From Coemansia sp. RSA 1804 (Eukaryota > Kickxellomycota > Kickxellomycetes > Kickxellales > Kickxellaceae), in contig JANBTH010000321.1 in the NCBI GenBank assembly GCA_027578815.1, positions 1 to 20,855 of the forward strand: a stretch of 20,855 bases of DNA, in the 5' to 3' direction. Positions 17,259 through 20,855 of the stretch are shown here, in pieces. Positions within the stretch are counted from its first letter, which is position 1; each line of letters starts with the position of its first letter. The position numbers and the translations under genes were made by a program. The notes beneath the pieces were generated by a model. It made no database searches. It was not told the DNA's origin and saw only the letters and a list, made by a program, of their open reading frames with translations.

Positions 17259-18589
17259 TCAGTACCGCTTTGGCGCTACCTTTATAAACAGAACAAGTGT
17301 GAAGAATACGGACACCACAATCAGCACCGCCAGCCATGTAAGCCCTGTGGTTCCCCACGCGCGCTTGCGGTACTTTTCTAGCCGTAGTCCATGCTTCCCC
17401 ACCCCGGCTGCACTCTTCTCCAGCTGCTCCGCAGCCTCCTCAACCACCTTCTTGTCCTTCTCCATCAGCACGCCAAAGTCCAGCGTGTTCTTTTTCAGAA
17501 CTGATGCCATCTTAACCAAATCGTCTGTCAGATCCTCGTGCATGCTGCGCTGCGACTGAAGCAGCCTCTCCACAGCACCGGCATTGTTCGGAACAACCCT
17601 ACTCGTACATAATTACCGGATGCAATACACAACATTTGATTCTGCTCATATTAGCCTTGCCCGTTATGTTCACATTAATATCGGAGCTCTGCACTTGGAC
17701 TCTATCATAAAATTGCCGTGTGCTGCTTATAAATAGACTTACCCTCTGCGCCGCAGTCCCTCCATCTCGCCAAGAAGCTCTACAGTGATAATAATATTGA
17801 CGCCAGAACATGGAGCAAACAGCTCTGGTTCCCGCACAGCACAGCACAGTCAACAAACATAATGTCAGCACAGAGATAATGGTTAGTTAATATGAAAGGA
17901 CAACACGACATATAGCATACACGGATAATAGGCCCCTCAGACTTGCCTTTTCGTTTTTCTGCAAAGCTTCCAACCGGCTGCCCTATAGATGCCTCTGCAT
18001 CACCACTTTTTGGCTGTTCCAGAGAGGGTCTAGTCCCAACACCGTTGTTGTCGCCAACTGCCCTTTCTGCTGTATTGGGAGGCTCGGACAACAGATCGCT
18101 TGGCGACACACCATCTGTCCAATGCTCATTAACATCTCCGTCCAACGAGCTATCCAAAGAACCTGATATCTGCGTATCACTTTTTGTTTCGATGGCAAGC
18201 AATGTCGCTCTGCTGTCCCCTGCAGCCTCCTTCTCTTGCTCCTTTTCCTGACCAGCGCTTTGCAAAGACGCAACGATCGCCTCCTTCTTCTTGATCCACG
18301 GCTGGATCTGGGATTCAATGCGTGCAATGCAATCTCCAAACTGCTCAGCAATAGGGTCTCGATGGAAGCTGCTCTCTTCTTCGTCTTCGTCCTGATGCGA
18401 TGCCATCTGTCTGTACTGTGCGATGATGTCCTCCATGTTCGACAGTTGTCTTATTTGCACCGCATCAAGTGGTTCTGAAAACCCAACCTTGTTCAGCTGG
18501 TCCTCACACCTGGCGATGCTGCGCGCAAGAAACGCTCGGTATTCATCGTAATCATCGCGTATAGCCACGCCAGCCACCCGTGCTGTCAT
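17259..18589 (-). CDS. USE1: ER Qc-SNARE Use1, three exons
   Basis: Use1 is the Qc-SNARE of the ER fusion complex (with Ufe1, Sec20 and Sec22) in Golgi-to-ER retrograde transport. Exons: 18589-17947, 17779-17743 and 17598-17259, total 1020 nt, 339 residues. Phases are 1/1 and 2/2 and all three exons are open. The N-terminal cytosolic part (1-214) is helical and charged, with RAFLARSIARCEDQL near the start. Exon 2 supplies ELLGEMEGLRRR (215-226), matching the ELLG...LR motif that precedes the SNARE helix in this family. The SNARE helix (about 236-305) includes EDLTDDLVKMASVLKKNTLDF, with an Asp near the centre (EKDKK), in line with the unusual Asp zero layer known for Use1. A tail anchor at about 312-333 and a short basic end (PKRY) follow. 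The first intron appears to use a GC donor. Confidence 0.9.
17599..17742 (-). other. USE1 intron 2 (144 nt)
   Basis: The donor is GG|GTAAGTCT at 17743/17742 and the acceptor CGAGTAG|GG at 17599/17598. Phase 2 on both sides reconstitutes a glycine codon and enters the SNARE exon in the right frame. The intron has stops and no coding character. Confidence 0.85.
17780..17946 (-). other. USE1 intron 1 (167 nt), GC-AG type
   Basis: The only donor that links exon 1 to the conserved ELLGEMEGLRRR exon in frame is AAAG|GCAAGTCT at 17947/17946, which fits the consensus of rare GC-AG introns (AG|GCAAGT). The acceptor is CACTGTAG at 17780. An alternative upstream acceptor at 17825 (CCAG|AGCTG) would add 15 in-frame residues. 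The phase is 1 on both sides. Confidence 0.75.
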
Positions 18590-18916
18590 TTATGTTTCAA
18601 ATTCCGCACAACGGGAGTTGGAGAAAAAGAAGAGATTATGATAAAAAAGTGTTGTCAGAGGCTGTATGTATACCGAACTAATATCGCTTTTAATGCTTTG
18701 AAAGTGGTGAATAAAAGCCTAGAGACGCAAACGAAACGTGCGCAGTGATACCATAACATTGTCACAGTTTATGTATTGTGGGGCAGTTGCTCATGTATGG
18801 AGCGTTTTCTAGCAAGTAACCCTGAACAGCTCAAGCGAAGAAGAGAAGAATAACGTTAAAGTACACAAACAAGAAAAAAGCACGTTTACAGAAAATGCCA
18901 AAGCCCGCTGTCTCAT
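18590..18916. other. Intergenic region between USE1 and TGS1
   Basis: This 327-bp AT-rich stretch carries the USE1 promoter and the TGS1 3' untranslated region. I see no open frame, RNA gene or clear motif beyond A/T-rich tracts. Confidence 0.5.
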
Positions 18917-19741
18917 TTACAAAAGCCGCCGAGGATCCGAACTGCCGTAGAGAGCCAGATCGCCATAGTAGGCTGTGATTGCCTTGAAGAATCCACTTGT
19001 GTAGTTGAGCTCAATGTCGCACGGCGAGTCGGGAGCCAGAGCAGCCAGCTGAAGCGGATCGCAGTTGCGCGGCATGAAGAACGCGATATTTGCACAGATT
19101 GAACGCGCACAGTCCACCCACTCTTGCGCAGAATGCGAGGGCATCGATTCGAGGTCAAACACGCTGGCGCCCGTGTACTCGGGCCCACCCCATGGCGGAC
19201 TCATAAACACCACGTCAGCCTTGAGCGTAGGCGCCAGCTGGTAAAAGTCTCCAAGGATAAACTCTATGCGCTCGGCAACGCCATAGACCTCTGCGTTGTT
19301 GCGGGCCATCTCCAGTCTCTGCGGATCTATTTCAATGGCGATTACGTGTTCGCACCACTCGGCGAGCTTTATCGTGTTGCCGCCAACGCCGCAGAATGCA
19401 TCGATAACACATATCCGACCATAGTCCGCCTTCTTACACCTGTCGTTGTAAAGCTGGGCAATCCGCACGGCGGTGTCCTCGGCAATGACCTCAGGCGTGA
19501 CCGAGTACCACCCTTCCTCGTCGATCTGGATGCCCTCGTCAAACCGCCAGAAAAAGTTGTGTCTGCTGCGCCAGTACTTTTTCAGCTCTGCTGGTAGCAC
19601 CTGTCCGTCAGGTGTCGTAAAGCTCTGGCTCACTTCCTGTTGTCCTTGCGTTTTGGTTTGCTGTGAATGACCACTCCTTTGCCGCTTTGCCACCAATTCC
19701 GCAGAGTCCTCTCTCTGGCGACGCTTCTGACGCCTACCCAT
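18917..19741 (-). CDS. TGS1: Trimethylguanosine synthase Tgs1
   Basis: Tgs1 converts the m7G cap of snRNAs, snoRNAs and telomerase RNA to the 2,2,7-trimethylguanosine cap, using S-adenosylmethionine, in the nucleolus and nucleus. The 274-residue protein has a strongly basic N-terminus (GRRQKRRQR, 2-10; KRQR, 19-22) suited to nucleolar import, then the entry region KKYWRSRHNFFWRFDEGIQI (54-73) with EEGWYSVTPE (75-84), SAM motif I DAFCGVGGN (114-122), the acidic IEIDP (136-140), GDFYQL (164-169) and the catalytic SPPWGGPEY (181-189), whose Trp stacks on the m7G base in known structures. Length is close to yeast Tgs1; the long N-terminal extension of animal enzymes is absent. The start ATG at 19741 is the first in frame. 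No intron. Confidence 0.96.
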   Translation of the reverse strand: MGRRQKRRQREDSAELVAKRQRSGHSQQTKTQGQQEVSQSFTTPDGQVLPAELKKYWRSRHNFFWRFDEGIQIDEEGWYSVTPEVIAEDTAVRIAQLYNDRCKKADYGRICVIDAFCGVGGNTIKLAEWCEHVIAIEIDPQRLEMARNNAEVYGVAERIEFILGDFYQLAPTLKADVVFMSPPWGGPEYTGASVFDLESMPSHSAQEWVDCARSICANIAFFMPRNCDPLQLAALAPDSPCDIELNYTSGFFKAITAYYGDLALYGSSDPRRLL

Positions 19742-20814
19742 CTCTATACTGCTGTCCTGAGCGGCAGACAGCGAGTTAGCATATGTATATCAACAATGGC
19801 AATATAAATAATCGGCAGTAAAGAAGAAGATCCAAGCAAAGTAGCTGGTGAGGAAAAATATTTAACAGCTGTTTTATTGCAAAAACTTTGGCGTTTGAGA
19901 GAAAAAAAAAGCATTTTTGCTGTGATGGAATATGATCACTATGGCTTTTTTATGTGTGGCTTGGCTTTGGAACCGTTGATTGGTGTGGTTTGTGTAGCAG
20001 CGCACTCTAGTGAATAATAGCTGTCGATGTAGGAAGCCACATAAGAGCTATAATTTGTGTGCTTTGACATAGTGACATATTACAATCAAAGACCGGCCAT
20101 CGTTAGCCTTGTGTTTGCAATGGTATGAACATTGCAGTGAGATCATTCCTACCACCCATTTGACATGTTCATAACTCACCCTTCATAATTTGGGATGCTA
20201 GATGTCTCTCTGTCATGTATTGGATGAAGTCAAACTTGTAGATTCCAGCAATTAAATTACCAAGTGTCTTTGAAAACAGATGACAATGCCACCACCTCAA
20301 TTCTATAATAGTATACATTGGAATACAATGTTTTATATCCCCCTTTTTCTAGAATGAGGGTTTTCTACACAAACAGCTCTTTTATGTCTGCACTAACTAA
20401 CTAAATAAAACCCATGTATGGTATAGTTTTGGGTAGAATGCCTAATATTTTAGTGTCTTGGTTGTGTAGCACCAAAATATCTGGATTTTGGGTGCTCTCG
20501 ATTGGCAATATCTAACGACTAGACAGTAGCTGCCACCAGTCTCTCGTTTGCAAAAGCATTCCTTCCGCCTAGTTGGCTTGATCTTGATCCGCTTTCAGAT
20601 TCTTTGGAAGCCTGATATTTCCAATCGTGTGTTTGATTGATTTGATCATGCTGTATATTCTTGTGTTTGGGGCGAGAAGGATTATTTCCTTCTCCTTACC
20701 GCCTGATTATTATCATCAATCCTTTTTTTCTATTCTTTCTCTTCTTCTCATTTCCACCTTGTATAGACGAAATCAACGCATTAATCCAGACCAATCTTTG
20801 ATTCACACTAGACG
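19742..20814. other. Intergenic region between TGS1 and a divergent plus-strand gene
   Basis: This AT-rich stretch of about 1.07 kb lies between the TGS1 start and the start of a plus-strand gene, so it is a shared upstream region. The last 120 bp show a plus-strand pyrimidine tract (about 20716-20760) ahead of the ATG, common in fungal promoters. A CTAA tandem (near 20394-20405, followed by AATAAA) is the only simple repeat noted. The short open frame at 20627-20818 reads through this promoter region and is not credible. No RNA gene recognised. Confidence 0.5.
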
Positions 20815-20855
20815 ATGAGCGACCAAAAGCAAATGAGCATGCCTGTGCTGGTTGG
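20815..20855 (+). CDS. Start of an unidentified protein, cut by the window edge
   Basis: An ATG at 20815 opens a frame that runs to the end of the window, encoding MSDQKQMSMPVLVG. An in-frame TAG lies two codons upstream, so this ATG is the first possible start in the frame. It follows a pyrimidine-rich promoter-like stretch on the same strand. Fourteen residues are too few to identify the protein, and a further in-frame ATG occurs at codons 7 and 9. It would be the only plus-strand gene in the window and divergent from TGS1. Confidence 0.5.
   Translation, partial: MSDQKQMSMPVLV

Noticed and set aside
17780..17946. C-terminal read-through of the first USE1 exon
   Set aside because: The Cys/Leu-rich ending after residue 214 is intron translation; the true protein continues through two further exons with the SNARE helix and tail anchor.

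Overview
The window looks like a piece of a fungal nuclear chromosome. TIM54, a TIM22-complex subunit essentially confined to fungi, sits among other conserved eukaryotic genes, there are spliceosomal introns with GTAAGT-type donors, and no bacterial-style operon signals. The lineage cannot be fixed from sequence alone; an early-diverging (zygomycete-grade) fungus is my guess, not a result.

Layout: six of the seven genes lie on the minus strand. From left to right: a gene-free left edge (1-825); TIM54 (826-2100, mitochondrial protein import); RIO1 (2313-4199, atypical kinase of 40S maturation); EFM7 (4460-5341, eEF1A N-terminal methyltransferase); a very long LAMMER/CLK-family kinase gene, KNS1/LKH1-like (5768-12423, three exons in my model); a 4.8 kb gap with no convincing gene (12424-17258); USE1 (17259-18589, ER SNARE, three exons); TGS1 (18917-19741, cap hypermethylase); a 1.07 kb AT-rich intergenic region; and the first 14 codons of an unidentified plus-strand gene (20815 onward).

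RIO1, EFM7 and TGS1 all serve ribosome, translation or RNA maturation, but each has its own flanks; I see loose clustering of housekeeping genes rather than an operon.

The most interesting locus is the LAMMER kinase. A naive reading gives a one-exon kinase starting at 9115. However, an upstream pair of exons (12423-12141 and 11105-10348) joins to it with matching splice phases. Intron 2 ends in a 431-nt stretch (9179 to 8749, minus strand) without a single AG dinucleotide, running from a near-perfect TACTAAT branch site to a tandem CAGCAG acceptor. This is an AG exclusion zone with a distant branch point, a hallmark of regulated splicing in animals. Intron 1 has a 151-nt AG-free tract before its acceptor. 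The introns of neighbouring USE1 do not show this. LAMMER kinases phosphorylate splicing factors and in animals and plants control their own splicing, so a self-regulating splice switch is a natural hypothesis.

The gap upstream of this gene holds a second oddity: a 1.7 kb island (15421-17100) with very few TA dinucleotides. As a consequence it is open in several reading frames on both strands.
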